Shown piece after piece: positions 45,365 to 55,300 of a stretch of DNA of 64,000 nucleotides; the first letter of the stretch is position 1; every line of letters begins with the position of its first letter. A program made the position numbers and the translations under genes. The stretch is from Saprospiraceae bacterium (lineage in GTDB: Bacteria > Bacteroidota > Bacteroidia > Chitinophagales > Saprospiraceae), in NCBI GenBank assembly GCA_016714985.1, contig JADKBS010000003.1:186001-250000 (forward strand), read 5' to 3'. Under the pieces are notes generated by a model. The model was not told where the DNA came from and searched no databases. It saw only the letters and a program-made list of their open reading frames with translations.

Positions 45365-45399
45365 AACGCCCCGCCAGTCATCACGACGGCGGGGCGTTT
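45365..45399. terminator. Bidirectional intrinsic terminator
   Basis: AACGCCCCGCC and GGCGGGGCGTT pair perfectly over 11 bp around a 12-nt loop, between the convergent phosphohexomutase and mscL genes. Confidence 0.85.
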
Positions 45400-45425
45400 G
45401 CATATTAGCCAGTGGCTAAGTTCTC

Positions 45426-45830
45426 TTATTTCTTCAGCAAATCTCGGATTTGCTCCAGCAGTACGATGTCGGCTGGTGGTGGTGGCGGTGGGCCTGCTAC
45501 TTCTTCCTTCTTCATTTTGTTCATGCCTTTGATAATCATGAACATGACGAATGCAACGATTAGGAAATCAATGGCACTCATGATAAATGAACCGTACTTG
45601 ACTGCTACTTCTGCAGCGGTCTCTACACCATCAGCACCTACAACAGCAGGTGTTATGACCCATTTCATGGCATTGAAATCAACACCACCTGCCAATTGGC
45701 CAACCAATGGCGCAACAATGCCATCGGTAAAGGCAGAAACTACCTTGCCAAAGGCCCCACCCATCACGAAAGCAACAGCCATGTCAATCAGGTTGCCCTT
45801 CATTGCGAAATCCTTAAATTCTTTCCACAT
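45426..45830 (-). CDS. mscL: Large-conductance mechanosensitive channel
   Basis: 134 residues, the normal MscL size. The N-terminal amphipathic helix (MWKEFKDFAMKGN) leads into TM1 with the Gly/Ala gate IDMAVAFVMGGAFGKVV. A periplasmic loop, TM2 (AIDFLIVAFVMFMII) and a cytoplasmic helix bundle end at IRDLLKK. A Pro-rich linker (PPPPPP) precedes that bundle. The channel opens under membrane tension to release solutes on osmotic downshock. It is a single gene with a TACCTTCG box ~46 nt upstream (45883-45876). Confidence 0.96.
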   Translation of the reverse strand: MWKEFKDFAMKGNLIDMAVAFVMGGAFGKVVSAFTDGIVAPLVGQLAGGVDFNAMKWVITPAVVGADGVETAAEVAVKYGSFIMSAIDFLIVAFVMFMIIKGMNKMKKEEVAGPPPPPPADIVLLEQIRDLLKK

Positions 45831-45973
45831 AGTGAACTTGTTTAAAATGGTTAAAAAAATAGTTTTGATAGAGACGAAGGTAATTGCACAAGTAACAATT
45901 CAACAAACATTTTTCATTAATTTTTCCTTTTTAAGTAAAAGTATAAATTTTTTGAAACAGCAAATTCGCAAAA

Positions 45974-46002
45974 TAAAAAAAGCCGTACGACTGCACGGCT
46001 TT
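45974..46002 (-). terminator. Intrinsic terminator (distal)
   Basis: AAAGCCGT and ACGGCTTT form the stem, with a seven-T run on the minus strand. It can terminate transcripts from the secreted-protein gene at 46362-49299 that pass the first hairpin. Confidence 0.75.
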
Positions 46003-46093
46003 ACAAATTTATAATCTCATGAACGAAAAACGAAAATCAAGGGATGATTTCAACTTCTGCTCTTACTCGCCACTTTTTCTGCCTCGAAGTTGA

Positions 46094-46127
46094 AAAAAGC
46101 TCCCCTCCCGAAACTGGGAGGGGAACC
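46094..46127 (-). terminator. Intrinsic terminator (proximal)
   Basis: TTCCCCTCCC and GGGAGGGGAG pair around AGTTTC, followed on the minus strand by CTTTTTTC. With the hairpin at 45974 it makes a tandem terminator. Confidence 0.75.
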
Positions 46128-46361
46128 CGAATAGGTTGATGGGAATAACAATGTTGTGCGATTTCAAATACAACTGCAACCGGGAATTGGGCATCGGCTT
46201 GGGAAAATCGGTTTTGATTAAATCGGTTTTTGAAAGAAAGATTTGGAATAAACACATCTTGTTTGATGGGTTTGATTTGTTTGAGGAGTTTGAATTGTGT
46301 TCACAAATCAAACCACTCAAACGCCTTAAACCACTCAAACTCATAAATCGGAATTGGGCTT

Positions 46362-47096
46362 TTATCGCACGATAATTTTCCCGGTGTGGACGAGCCGCCC
46401 ATCTGCTGCCAACTGGTAGGCGTAGCTGCCCGAAGGCAAGCCATTCCTAAGCAGGCGCAGCTTGTTGCCAGGAGCTTTCTCTTGGCGAACGGGCCGTCCG
46501 TTTATGTCAAATACGTTGATAATCAATTCTTTGCATTGCAGGCCTTTTGTCTCGAATTCAATGGCCGAGGCAAAGGGGTTTGGCCATGCACTCACTGCGA
46601 CGCCATCGGGCAGTTGCGGTGTGTCCACATCAGAGATGACGATGAAGTCGAGCAGCGAATCGCCGCCGATGACGTGGGTGTAGGTGGCCGTTTGCACGGG
46701 TTCATCGAAGCCCATGAACACGGTGGCACTGTTGTCAATTTCGGTATCCTTGGGGTTGTTGGCAATTTGGGAAACCCTGAACCGCACGAAGCCTTCCGAG
46801 GCTGGGCCGCCACCGGGCAGCAGTTGCAGGCTGTCGAAGGTGAACTTCAGCACACCTCCGCCATAGACCTCGAACTCGTAGGGGTGGCTGCTTGCGCCAG
46901 CAGCCACCGTGCTGATGTCGAGAAAATGAGAAAGCGTGTCTCTAACGACCAAGCGAGTAATGGTATCCATGCTGACGTTCTGGAAATAGACATGGTACTC
47001 GATGTCGGTGTTAGCTGGGATGAGGGTTTTCACCGTTATTCCGTAAATAGCCCTTGGGATAGCCTCTGAGTAAAATGTAATCGGTAAAATTTTCAA
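46362..47096 (-). CDS. C-terminal part of a frameshifted T9SS protein (DUF11-like plus sorting domain)
   Basis: It continues the gene 47011-49299. After the shift the frame reads SEAIPRAIYG, then PANTDIEYHVYFQN and RLVVRDTLSHFLDI, the beginning of the conserved beta-domain that precedes many T9SS sorting tails (DUF7619-like). The last ~80 residues (VAVSAWPNPFASAIEFE to HTGKIIVR) are a type A sorting domain. This frame alone lacks a proper N-terminus. An extra base in AAAATTTT (47086-47093) accounts for the break. Confidence 0.88.
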   Translation of the reverse strand: MKILPITFYSEAIPRAIYGITVKTLIPANTDIEYHVYFQNVSMDTITRLVVRDTLSHFLDISTVAAGASSHPYEFEVYGGGVLKFTFDSLQLLPGGGPASEGFVRFRVSQIANNPKDTEIDNSATVFMGFDEPVQTATYTHVIGGDSLLDFIVISDVDTPQLPDGVAVSAWPNPFASAIEFETKGLQCKELIINVFDINGRPVRQEKAPGNKLRLLRNGLPSGSYAYQLAADGRLVHTGKIIVR

Positions 47097-49299
47097 TGCT
47101 TTCTTGTGCGTCCACTGCGGTAAATGGGTCGTTTTCGTCTTCTTGAAGTTCGGTCACATATCCGGTGGAGTAGTCTCCTGTTGTCGTGCAGCCTTCCACA
47201 GCCACGGTTGGGTAGCTGTTGCCGGGGTGCCCCTCCGATTGCTCAGCGATGAGGCGGTAGGTGGAGCCGTTGGATGGTTGTGTGCGTTCCACGGTTTGTC
47301 CTGCCTCTAACTGGAAGGGTTCGGGGGTATCCATCAGCATAACTTGGTCTTCGATGACGATGAAGCCCTTTGGCTCATCCATATCACCAATACCATTGTT
47401 CTTTATCGTAAACTTGACTGAGTCTCCATTGCAGTAGCCATTGACTGCAATATTTGACATATCCCATTCAGGTGAAGCGGGAAGGCAAATAGCATCGGGC
47501 AAGATATTCGCCCTTACGATATAGGCCTCTTCTGGCAGCCCGTTGCAATCGGAAGCGACGAAAACCTGAAAGCTTCCACAATCATCAAGCTCAAGCTGAC
47601 CTAGTTCAAACACGAGCAGGCTGTCGTTTTGCGAAGCAAGCGGAATGGATGCGCCTGTGTAGCTGAGGCCGTTGTCCAGCACTACGTTGACCGTAGTGGT
47701 TGGGGAGGCGGTCGTCCCTATATTGCAATAACTAACCGTATAGGCAATATTGCTACAGTTTTGCACCACAGGCGCTGCAATGTCCACTTGTAGCAAGGGG
47801 CAATCAGCCAAAGGGAGCATCGGGAAATTGCGTACCAAGGTGTCGTACTCAACGGAGAAGTTGACATTGTAAGCCGCAATACAAGCATCCCAATATTGGT
47901 TCTTTTTAAGAACACTTACGGTATAGTTGCCAGGAGCAATGGTGATGTCATAATTCCCATTTGCATCGGTAGTACCAAAGAACGTTTGGTCGTTCGAAGC
48001 AGCTTTTACAATCCAATCATTCAAACCAGCCTCGCCATTTTGATAGACACAGTCGCCTCCATCCTTGAAGACCCTTCCAGTCAGGTGATTGGTATAAACG
48101 CTGCCATCGGAGCCGGTTTTGATGAAGGTAACATCGTTGAAAAATATGCCGAAGAGTGAGTTATAGCCAATGGCCACAAAGCCGCCGTCTTGGGCCTGAG
48201 TGACGCCTTGGGCTATGTCCGCATGGCTGCCCCGGCCAATATTGTTCGTCCAGATATTGTTTCCATCGTTGTCGAATCGGGCAAGGAAAGCATCCACGTT
48301 GGCGGCTGTGACTTCGGTGTAACCAGTGACCACTAGGTCGCCATTGTCTGCCACCATGAGGTCGTTGATTTCGTCGCCGAGCGAACCGCCAAAGGTTCTC
48401 GACCAGATTTCGTCGCCATTGAGGTCGGCCTTTAGCAGCCACGCCTCGGAAGTAGAACCTGTATAACCTGCAAGCGCAAGGTTGTTGTCCGAAGTGACGG
48501 CGATATCCCTCAGTTGGTCAATATCATTGGCAACGCCAAAATACTTGCTCCAAACCTCGTTGCCATTGAAGTCCACCTTGACGAGGTAGCCATCTTTTGT
48601 GCCGTTGGCGGCGTTGTCGGCTGTGCCTGCCAAAAAATAGCCATCGGCCACTTCCACGACACTGTAGCCGTCTTCATCGCCAGCGGTTCCATAGGTTTTG
48701 CTCCAGACTTCATCGCCTTGGGCGTCTATTTTCACCAGGTAAGCGTCCTTTTCGCCGTTGCCAAAACTGGAGGTGGTGCCAACGATGAGGTATCCTCCGC
48801 TCGCAGTAGTTGGGATGATGCGGAAACCCTTGTCATCGCCAGCGCCACCAAATTGTTTGCTCCATAGTTTTTGGCCGTCGGCACTGATTTTTAGGAGTAG
48901 GACGTTTAAATCGGCCAGTTGAGTGGGCCTGAGTTCACCGACCACCAGATAGCCATGGTCGGGCGTTTCGGTAATGGAATAGCCAAAAGAAGTAAAACCG
49001 TCGTCGTAGCGATTGGACCAGACTTCGCTGCCATCCACGTCGGTACGGATGACATATACCTGATAACCATTGCCACCACCGGTGCTCTCGCTGGAGCCTA
49101 CGCCGACGTAGCCGTGGTCTTGTGTTTGTAGGATGGATTGTCCCTGGTCGTCATTGTTGCCCCCGAAGTAAATCTCCCAACCCTGTGCGTTGCCTTGCAA
49201 GCAGGCAACCAGGGCAGCCAAGAGCATCAAGACCCTTACGAAGCCGAGTGGCCTGTGGGCAATTTTGCTGGTGGAGGATGTCTTCAACAATGCAGTCAT
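47011..49299 (-). CDS. N-terminal part of a frameshifted T9SS protein (propeller-like plus Cna-B-like domains)
   Basis: ~762 residues from the ATG at 49299, which gives a signal peptide ending CLQGNAQ; a longer upstream frame is not signal-like. Residues ~38-360 are ~50-residue repeats of the type GYLVVGETSS-DAYLVKIDAQGDEVWSKTYG, a beta-propeller-like module. A carboxypeptidase-regulatory/Cna-B-like domain (~385-470, LTGRVFKDGGDCVYQNGEAG) and a Cys-containing DUF11-like region (~480-680) follow. The frame then breaks near QESIENF and ends at 47011. The joined protein has ~978 residues and the usual Bacteroidota layout of surface or secreted proteins. Confidence 0.88.
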   Translation of the reverse strand: MTALLKTSSTSKIAHRPLGFVRVLMLLAALVACLQGNAQGWEIYFGGNNDDQGQSILQTQDHGYVGVGSSESTGGGNGYQVYVIRTDVDGSEVWSNRYDDGFTSFGYSITETPDHGYLVVGELRPTQLADLNVLLLKISADGQKLWSKQFGGAGDDKGFRIIPTTASGGYLIVGTTSSFGNGEKDAYLVKIDAQGDEVWSKTYGTAGDEDGYSVVEVADGYFLAGTADNAANGTKDGYLVKVDFNGNEVWSKYFGVANDIDQLRDIAVTSDNNLALAGYTGSTSEAWLLKADLNGDEIWSRTFGGSLGDEINDLMVADNGDLVVTGYTEVTAANVDAFLARFDNDGNNIWTNNIGRGSHADIAQGVTQAQDGGFVAIGYNSLFGIFFNDVTFIKTGSDGSVYTNHLTGRVFKDGGDCVYQNGEAGLNDWIVKAASNDQTFFGTTDANGNYDITIAPGNYTVSVLKKNQYWDACIAAYNVNFSVEYDTLVRNFPMLPLADCPLLQVDIAAPVVQNCSNIAYTVSYCNIGTTASPTTTVNVVLDNGLSYTGASIPLASQNDSLLVFELGQLELDDCGSFQVFVASDCNGLPEEAYIVRANILPDAICLPASPEWDMSNIAVNGYCNGDSVKFTIKNNGIGDMDEPKGFIVIEDQVMLMDTPEPFQLEAGQTVERTQPSNGSTYRLIAEQSEGHPGNSYPTVAVEGCTTTGDYSTGYVTELQEDENDPFTAVDAQESIENFTDYILLRGYPKGYLRNNGENPHPS

Positions 49300-49518
49300 G
49301 GGCTTATCTTTCAATCTGTTCTTTAATGACGATACAAAAGTGTAGGCTGCTTCGTCCACAATCAAAGACAAAAAAAGGCGTTTGTTGAACAGTTCTGTAA
49401 ATGGAAATTGCCTATTTTTGGTAAATTTTGTTTCAAAATAGCTGTAAATACTGAATTTTTGCATGGATACGGATTTTGAGATTTGTTGAAAAAAAGAAAT
49501 CAAAGCTGCTAATTTTCT

Positions 49519-50931
49519 ATGGAAAAAAGTCATCTTATCCACATTTTGCGGGTTTTGGACAAAAAAGAGGTCAAGGAATTGCGCAAATGGGTCAATTCAC
49601 CTGCCCATAACCTACGCCGGGATGTGATTGACCTTTTCGAATACCTCGTAGTGGGGCAGCACCTTTATGCTGAAAAGCACCTCGAAAAAGAGCGGGTCTT
49701 TCAAGCCATCTACCCTAACAAAACGTTCAACGATGCCGAAATGCGCCAAGTGATGCACTTTCTGCTGAAGGCGGTCGAGAATTTTTTGGTGTATAACGAA
49801 CTACTGAAGGACGAAGTGCGCACCCAAACCATGTTGGCCAAGGTTTACCGGAAGCGGCAATTGGCCAAGCAATTTCAGAAGGCGATTGAAACAGGCCGTG
49901 AAATACAAGAATCGCAACCATACAGGAATCACCAATATTTTGAGAACGAGTATTTTTTGCAATTTGAACAATTCAACTATTTGAGCAGCTTGGGCAGAAC
50001 TGTGCCTCTCAATTTACAAGAGGTGAGCGACTCCAATGATATTTCATTTATTATCAACAAATTGCAAGTAGGCTGTATTATGTTGTCACACCAGAAAGTT
50101 TTCAAGACCAATTATGACAACGGGTTACTAAACCAAGCACTCGAGTATGTCGAACAAAATGAAATGCTACTGGAGTACCCGCCAATTGCTATCTATTATT
50201 TTGTATATAAAGCCAGCGTCAATAGCGATGTCGAAGACTATTTTGAAAAGTTAAAAGGGAGAATTGCAACGCATGGAGATCTATTTCCAATCCATGAAAT
50301 AAGGAGTATTTATCTTTTTGCTATAAACTATTGTATAGGCAAGATGAATAGGGGTGAGTCAAAATTTATCCGAGAAGCATTCACTCTCTATCAACAAGGT
50401 TTACAGAAGCAAATATTCCTAGACAACGGACTTTTATCAAGGTTTACATTTGGTAATATCGTACCCATAGGCTTGCAGCTTAAAGAATATCAATGGGTTA
50501 AGGATTTTATTGAGACCTATCAGCACAATTTGGAAGAAAAATATAAAGACAGCCTTGTACAGTTCAACCTCGCCCACCTCTATTTTGAGACTAAAGATTA
50601 TAAACAGGCCATGAAGCTTATTGCAAGGTTCGACTACGATGATATGCTGATAATGCTCGTCGCTAAAACAATGCTCCTGAAAATGTACTACGAACTCGAC
50701 GAGTTCAACGCCCTTGATTCCCTCCTTGGCAGCATGAAGACCTATCTCCAGCGCAAAAAGGTGATGGGCTACCACAAAGACAATTACAAGAACATCATAC
50801 AGTACACCAAAAAGCTGCTCAAACTCACTCACTACGACAAGGAAAAAATCCAAAAGCTGAAACAGGAAATCGAAACTACCAACCCACTTACCGAACGCAA
50901 ATGGCTTCTCGCACAACTCGACAAAATGTAA
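49519..50931 (+). CDS. Conserved helical hypothetical protein
   Basis: 470 residues, no signal peptide. It is all-helical, with TPR-like pairs in the second half (LAHLYFETKDYKQAMKLIARF). The N-terminal block LDKKEVKELRKWVNSPAHNLRRDVIDLFEYL and the C-terminal end NPLTERKWLLAQLDKM look strongly conserved, so I believe it is a real family, but I do not know its function. Base composition in its middle (50,000-50,450) is more AT-rich than its ends. It is divergent from the secreted-protein gene and followed by trmB after a 100-nt repeat-bearing gap. Confidence 0.8.
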   Translation: MEKSHLIHILRVLDKKEVKELRKWVNSPAHNLRRDVIDLFEYLVVGQHLYAEKHLEKERVFQAIYPNKTFNDAEMRQVMHFLLKAVENFLVYNELLKDEVRTQTMLAKVYRKRQLAKQFQKAIETGREIQESQPYRNHQYFENEYFLQFEQFNYLSSLGRTVPLNLQEVSDSNDISFIINKLQVGCIMLSHQKVFKTNYDNGLLNQALEYVEQNEMLLEYPPIAIYYFVYKASVNSDVEDYFEKLKGRIATHGDLFPIHEIRSIYLFAINYCIGKMNRGESKFIREAFTLYQQGLQKQIFLDNGLLSRFTFGNIVPIGLQLKEYQWVKDFIETYQHNLEEKYKDSLVQFNLAHLYFETKDYKQAMKLIARFDYDDMLIMLVAKTMLLKMYYELDEFNALDSLLGSMKTYLQRKKVMGYHKDNYKNIIQYTKKLLKLTHYDKEKIQKLKQEIETTNPLTERKWLLAQLDKM

Positions 50932-50984
50932 GGGATTTTGCGATTTTTGCGACCGTCTTCAAAACGGTGGGCGGATTATGGTGA

Positions 50985-51033
50985 ACGGTTGACGGCCCGT
51001 ACACCGTAAGCCGTAAACCGTCAACCGTCAAAC
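50985..51033. repeat. Short inverted/direct repeat block
   Basis: GGTTGACGG is followed by CCGTAAGCCGTAAACCGTCAACCGTCAA, giving inverted GTTGACGG/CCGTCAAC words directly before the trmB start. Confidence 0.6.
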
Positions 51034-51729
51034 ATGAGTCAACGGAACAAACTTCAAAAATTTGCGGAGGTGCTAAGCTTCCCGAACGTGTTCGAGAACT
51101 TCGACGCCACCAATCCCTCCTTATCGGGGGAAAACGGGCAGCCTGTGGAGCTAAAGGGCCATTGGGCCGAGCGTTGCTTCCAGAACGCAAACCCTGTCAC
51201 CCTCGAACTGGCATGCGGCAAGGGCGACTATGCCATCGGGCTGGCGCAGCGGTTCCCGGAGCGCAACTTCCTCGGCGTGGACATCAAGGGCGCCCGCATC
51301 TGGCGGGGAGCAAAGACCGCACTGGAGCTCGGCCTGAAAAACGTGGCCTTCCTGCGCACCCGCATCGAGCAGATTGCCCTGTTCTTCGAGCCGGGCGAGG
51401 TGGACGAGATCTGGATTACCTTCCCCGACCCCTTCCTGCGCAACAGCAAGTCGAACCGGCGGCTCACATCGCCCATGTTCCTGAAAGAGTACCGCAAGAT
51501 TCTCAAACCCGGCGGCCACGTCCACCTGAAAACGGACGACCCCACGTTGTTTGAATTCACCCTTGAAGTGCTGGCAGAAGAGAAGGACGTGCATATCGAA
51601 TACCAAGACCACGACATCTACGCCAAGCCGCTGCCCATGCCGGAACTGGAAATCAAGACCTTTTACGAGAAGCAACATTTGGCCATCGGCCGTACCATTA
51701 AATACGTAAGATTTAGGTTGGGCGCATGA
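51034..51729 (+). CDS. trmB: tRNA (guanine46-N7)-methyltransferase
   Basis: 231 residues. TrmB methylates G46 in the variable loop of tRNAs. The SAM-binding motif is LELACGKGDYAIGLA, followed by FLGVDIKGARIWRGA, the family-specific DEIWITFPDPF and the C-terminal TFYEKQHLAIGRTIKYVRF. All family blocks are present at normal length. It lies ~100 nt upstream of a tRNA gene, and the tRNA promoter begins just after the trmB stop. Confidence 0.95.
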   Translation: MSQRNKLQKFAEVLSFPNVFENFDATNPSLSGENGQPVELKGHWAERCFQNANPVTLELACGKGDYAIGLAQRFPERNFLGVDIKGARIWRGAKTALELGLKNVAFLRTRIEQIALFFEPGEVDEIWITFPDPFLRNSKSNRRLTSPMFLKEYRKILKPGGHVHLKTDDPTLFEFTLEVLAEEKDVHIEYQDHDIYAKPLPMPELEIKTFYEKQHLAIGRTIKYVRFRLGA

Positions 51730-51742
51730 TTTTGAACTTTTG

Positions 51743-51774
51743 TTTGCATAACGTAGTTCAATTCCCTAATTTTG
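51743..51774 (+). promoter_or_regulatory. tRNA-Met promoter
   Basis: TTTG (51743-51746) and TAATTTTG (51767-51774) are separated by 20 nt, a good match to the Bacteroidota -33 TTTG / -7 TAnnTTTG consensus. It is placed ~55 nt upstream of the tRNA. Confidence 0.65.
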
Positions 51775-51828
51775 CACCGCTTTTAGCAATTGTAATCCTT
51801 TGAAGTAAACGTTCTCGAAAGCCGATTC

Positions 51829-51902
51829 GGTCCCATAGCTCAGTTGGTCAGAGCACGTGACTCATAATCATGGGGTCCTAGGTTCAAGCCCTAGTGGGAC
51901 CA
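51829..51902 (+). tRNA. tRNA-Met (CAT), elongator type
   Basis: 74 nt. The acceptor stem GGTCCCA/TGGGACC ends in discriminator A; the D-arm AGCTCAGTTGGTCAGAGC and anticodon stem CGTGA/TCATG with loop CTCATAA (anticodon CAT) follow; the T-arm is CTAGG-TTCAAGC-CCTAG. The 3' CCA is not encoded (CTT follows), as is usual in this phylum. The initiator is unlikely because the 1-72 pair is G-C and D-arm features are elongator-like. A modified tRNA-Ile2 reading AUA shares this anticodon and is not fully excluded. Confidence 0.93.
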
Positions 51903-51914
51903 CTTTACCTTTCA

Positions 51915-51949
51915 AAGCCCCGGAGGAGCAATCCTTCGGGGCTTTTTTT
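51915..51949 (+). terminator. Terminator of the tRNA gene
   Basis: AAAGCCCCGGAGGA...TCCTTCGGGGCTTTTTTT: a GC-rich stem with a seven-T run directly after the tRNA. Confidence 0.9.
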
Positions 51950-52337
51950 GTACCTACATTGCTGAAGTGTTTTCATCTAAAATTGGTTGGCTCATCCTAA
52001 TTATTGCTTGAAGCACGTCATTTGTCCAAAAAACTCATTTTTTTTATTCCAAGAATTCATTTCCCAAAATTAACTTTGCCTCCCTGACGCTTTCCCGCCT
52101 GAACATCCAAATCAAAACGCTATCCCCGTGACATTGTCTAACGCCTTCCGCTTTAAGCACTGATTAGGTTAAAAAATTGCAAGAACAAGGTCTTTATTGA
52201 AAGGAAGAGAATACACTGCGAATGCACCCACTGCATTGGATGCACTGCATTAGGTTTTCCATTGGCGACCATTCAGTAGTTGTGTAGCTTGACCGGATGG
52301 AAGACCACACACTACTACTGCGCTGATTCGACTGTTC
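51950..52337. other. Upstream region of the giant adhesin gene
   Basis: No gene. TAACTTTG (52072-52079) could be a -7 box, but there is no clear -33 partner. A repeated CTGCATTGGATGCACTGCATTAGG stretch lies at ~52230-52254. A long leader would follow. Confidence 0.4.
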
Positions 52338-55300
52338 ATGAAAAAAGCTGACAAAGCAATTCGTCAGTTACAAACAAAACAAAAAATGAAAGGTAAACTT
52401 TACCTGATGGCAGCAATGCTGCTCTGTTTGGCTTCACTAAACCCTGTAAGCGGACAAGTTTGCGACTGCGCCACCACGGGCAACTGCCCGGTCGGCATCG
52501 AGGACAACGGTACCTTCCAAGGCACCTTGGACGTGACTGTTAACGGCCCGAACGACCTTGGGCAATGCCCGCTCACCTCCCTCTGCTTCACCATAGAACA
52601 CACATGGGTTGGCGACCTTTCCGTTTCGCTCACCTCGCCCAGTGGCCTCAATTACTTGGTGATGGCCGACGCCAACAACGGCTCAGGCGGTTGTGGCACC
52701 AACGCCGACAATATTGACGTCTGCATCGTGCCCGGTGCTTTCAACCCGTTGACAGGAAACTCAGAATACAACTGCAATACAGGGGGCTGCTCCGTAGGCA
52801 CTTGTTGTCTCAATGGCGCATGGACCATGCCCTGCGGCGGCGTAACCGACCCTGTCTCTGGTGCCACGCAAGCACCAAACTGCAACTTGGCCGATTTCAA
52901 TGGAGCCGGCTCCCCTGCCAATGGCACCTGGACTTTGACCATCAACGATATTTGCGGCAGTGATGTAGGTCAGTTGATCAACTTCTCGCTCACCTTTGCT
53001 TGTGGTGCCAGTTGCATTTCCTGTGAAGCAGATGGCGGCACCTTGAACGACCCAGACGTGCAGGGTTGCCAAGGCAGCGCTTCGTTGAATTTGAACCCTA
53101 TCCCAGTATATTCCGGCAACCCACCACCCGACCCTGGACAGTACGGGTACAATTGGGTAATCGCCAACGCCAACGGCACTATCACCAACGTGAACCCTAC
53201 GGCGAACATGTCCAACTTCCCCCCGGGCAGTTACACGCTTTGTGGGTTCTCCTACATCTTGTCCGCACAGGGCAACTTGAACTCCCTCGTTGGTCAGAAC
53301 CTGACGAGTGCCCAAAACCAGTTCGACTCCCCCACTGCGCCGTTCTGCGGGAGTTTTTCGGACGATTGCATCAATGTCACCATCGGTCCGCCCATACCAC
53401 CATCAACGTTGGACACTTTTGTTTGCCTTGGGCAATGCTTGGACCTCGGCGGCAACTTGGTCTGTGCATCTGGCCCAGTTATCTTCCAGTCTTACCTCGG
53501 TTGCGATAGCATCGTCAACGTCAACCTGACCATTGTACAACCCATTACTACCAATGAAACGGTCACAATATGTGCCGGCGAGTGCATTTTTGCCAACAAC
53601 CAATCCTATTGCCCTCCCGGCCCAGCCATCTATTCTCTGCCCAACTGGCAAGGATGCGACAGCACCATCATCCTCACGTTCAACGAAATAGTAACGGTGG
53701 CCATCATCAACCCTGCATCACCTCCCCCGCTAAGCTGCAACGACCCCTTCGTTATTCTTGACGGTTTTGGTTCCGTCCCATCCAATGTGACCTACTCATG
53801 GCAAGGGCCAAACGGGTTTTTCAGCGATGACGGGGCTATTACCGTGGACCAACCGGGCGACTACACACTTACCGTCATCAATGCTGCGCTGAACCCGCCT
53901 TGCACTTCCACTGCAACTGTTACCGTGGATGGAGCGGTCTTACCCCCTGATTTGCAACTGAACAGCCCGCCACCAGGCATCTGCGCAGGGGATTTCTTTG
54001 ACCTGACTACCTTGCAAATCATTGACCTGAACAATACCAACCCGGTTATTACATTCCATAGCGACACCCCTGCCACGCCATTCAACGAATTGCCCAGCAC
54101 CAGTGTGTCCCCATTGTCAACAACGACCTACTATGCCTTGGGCACATCGGGCAACTGTTCCAGCGAGCTGCCCATAACAATAACCGTAACATCATTACCT
54201 GTGGCTAATTTCACGGCCACCTCACCGATTTGCATTTCCAATTCGTCAATCGTCACTTTTACAGGCATCGCACCGCCCAACTCCACCTATAATTGGAACT
54301 TTGGTGGGGGTACTGCCTCGCCTGGAAGTGGCCCTGGGCCACACATCGTGACTTGGGGCACGGGTGGCACAAAAACCATCACCCTCGTAGTGGATGCAAA
54401 TGGATGTCAATCCAGTCCTGAGTCACAAACGGTTGAGGTGGGCACACAAATACCGCCGCCCGTCATCAACTGTACTTCTACCTCCAACAGCATAACATTC
54501 ACTTGGGACCCAGTGCCAGGGGCCACAGGCTACAGTGTCACGGTAATCAATGGGCCAACTGGAACCATGAACGGCCCTGAAAGCTATGTTGTGACCAACC
54601 TCAACCCCAACCAGCAAGTCACCATTTCGGTAACGGCCTTTTCGGGCAATTCCTGCCCCGATAACTTCGCTCAATTGTCCTGCACTGCACAGGACTGCCC
54701 ACCCGTGACCGTCACGATTGCACCGGTTCCCGACTTCTGCCTCACAAGCACTACGGGCACCTTTGTACTTACTGCTTCGCAAATGGGCGGAGCAGGTGGC
54801 GGCGCTTTCACTTGGTCGGGGCCTGGCGTGAACCCCATCACGGGCATATTCAACCCAGCAAACGCCAACCCAGGTGCCAACACCATTGTTGTCACCTACG
54901 AAGAGGGAACTTGTACTTACAATGCCTCCATCGTTATCAATGTATATCCAACGCCTTCGGCAACCTTCACGGCCACATCGCCCATCTGTAGCTCCAATTC
55001 CACCACGGTGAACTACACGGGCAATGCCTCCAACGCCGCTACCTTCACTTGGAATTTCGGCGGTGGAGCTGCGAACCCGGGCACAGGCCCCGGCCCGCAC
55101 AGCGTCACTTGGCCAACGGGCGGCACTTATACTGTTTCATTAATGGTTGCGGAAAACGGCTGCAATTCGAGCACTTCTTCACAGGCCGTAGTAGTCGGTT
55201 CGGCACTGCCTCAGCCTCAAATCAACTGTAATACCACAACGAATTCGGTTGAGTTTGTCTGGGATGATATTCCAGGTGCAAGCGGCTACACCGTGACCGT

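Larger units (their letters stand above)
45831..46361. other. 531-nt intergenic region with two minus-strand terminators
   Basis: The AT-rich mscL leader and promoter area is followed by two terminator hairpins (45974-46002, 46094-46127). Direct/inverted TTTGATTTGTTTGAG and ACCACTCAAAC words follow at ~46260-46345. No gene is supported. Confidence 0.55.
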
